Source: Anaerolineae bacterium
GTDB lineage: Bacteria > Chloroflexota > Anaerolineae > 4572-78 > J111
Assembly: GCA_020433785.1 (NCBI GenBank)
Contig: JAGRCC010000660.1
Location: 1-15,022, forward strand
Length of the DNA: 15,022 nucleotides
Direction of reading: 5' to 3'
Part shown: positions 14,906-15,022 of the stretch, in pieces
Position numbering within the stretch: position 1 is the first letter of the stretch
Layout of the letters: every line of letters begins with the position of its first letter
The notes under the pieces: generated by a model
The model's database searches: none
What the model saw: the letters and a program-made list of their open reading frames with translations, nothing else
Told to the model about the DNA's origin: nothing
Made by a program: the position numbers and the translations under genes

Positions 14906-15022
14906 AGCCGAGTAATATCTCTAAACTTTACGATTTACGCATTAGGCATTAATATCAATCTTAATTTGAACCGTTAGTATGAATACAGTTATCTACTCAA
15001 AGGCAATTTCGTTATGACATCA
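14906..15022. other. AT-rich non-coding stretch at the window end
   Basis: No gene of meaningful length is visible. The sequence is AT-rich, with a possible -35-like TTGAAC at 14966 but no good -10 partner at 16-18 bp. An ATG at 15014 opens a frame that runs off the edge after three codons. It could be the next gene's start, but there is too little sequence to judge. Confidence 0.3.

Overview
The window most resembles a stretch of a Chloroflexota chromosome (Anaerolineae/Caldilineae-like). This is an inference from gene content: a giant O-antigen-ligase-like/TPR membrane protein, a Bat-type VWA cluster, a DUF4175-like protein and a DUF2905 protein. GTG and TTG starts and overlapping start/stop codons are frequent. 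I see no tRNA, rRNA, CRISPR array, transposase or phage gene.

Layout. (A) 1-5324 is a surface-polysaccharide block: a 5'-truncated Wzy/WaaL-like polymerase or ligase with a C-terminal TPR domain, then a UDP-N-acetylhexosamine-type 6-dehydrogenase, then a 68-residue four-cysteine protein whose ATG overlaps the dehydrogenase stop. (B) 5325-8252 starts with a promoter (perfect TATAAT at 5374) and encodes an exported, C-terminally anchored gluzincin metallopeptidase. This is coupled through a GTGA overlap to a three-TM DUF4175-like protein with a helical segment and a very acidic tail. (C) 8253-9067 holds a large imperfect inverted repeat between convergent genes, a minus-strand SRPBCC protein, and a 271-bp divergent intergenic region with short degenerate repeats. 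(D) 9068-14856 encodes a small DUF2905 membrane protein and then a compact operon: a DUF58 protein, a BatA-like VWA protein, and a large protein with two VWA-type motifs and a GATase1-like segment. Two adjacent hairpins follow the last stop codon. (E) The last ~117 bp appear non-coding.

How the genes may work together. Block A would make and polymerise or transfer a uronic-acid-containing glycan at the membrane. Blocks B and D together look like an envelope-located machine: a peptidase, a coiled membrane protein and three VWA/DUF58 proteins. VWA/DUF58 operons normally carry a MoxR AAA+ ATPase, but none is encoded here, which is the most notable absence. Nothing in the window is unmistakably a new system. 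The peptidase/DUF4175/DUF58/VWA set is the best candidate for an uncharacterised one.
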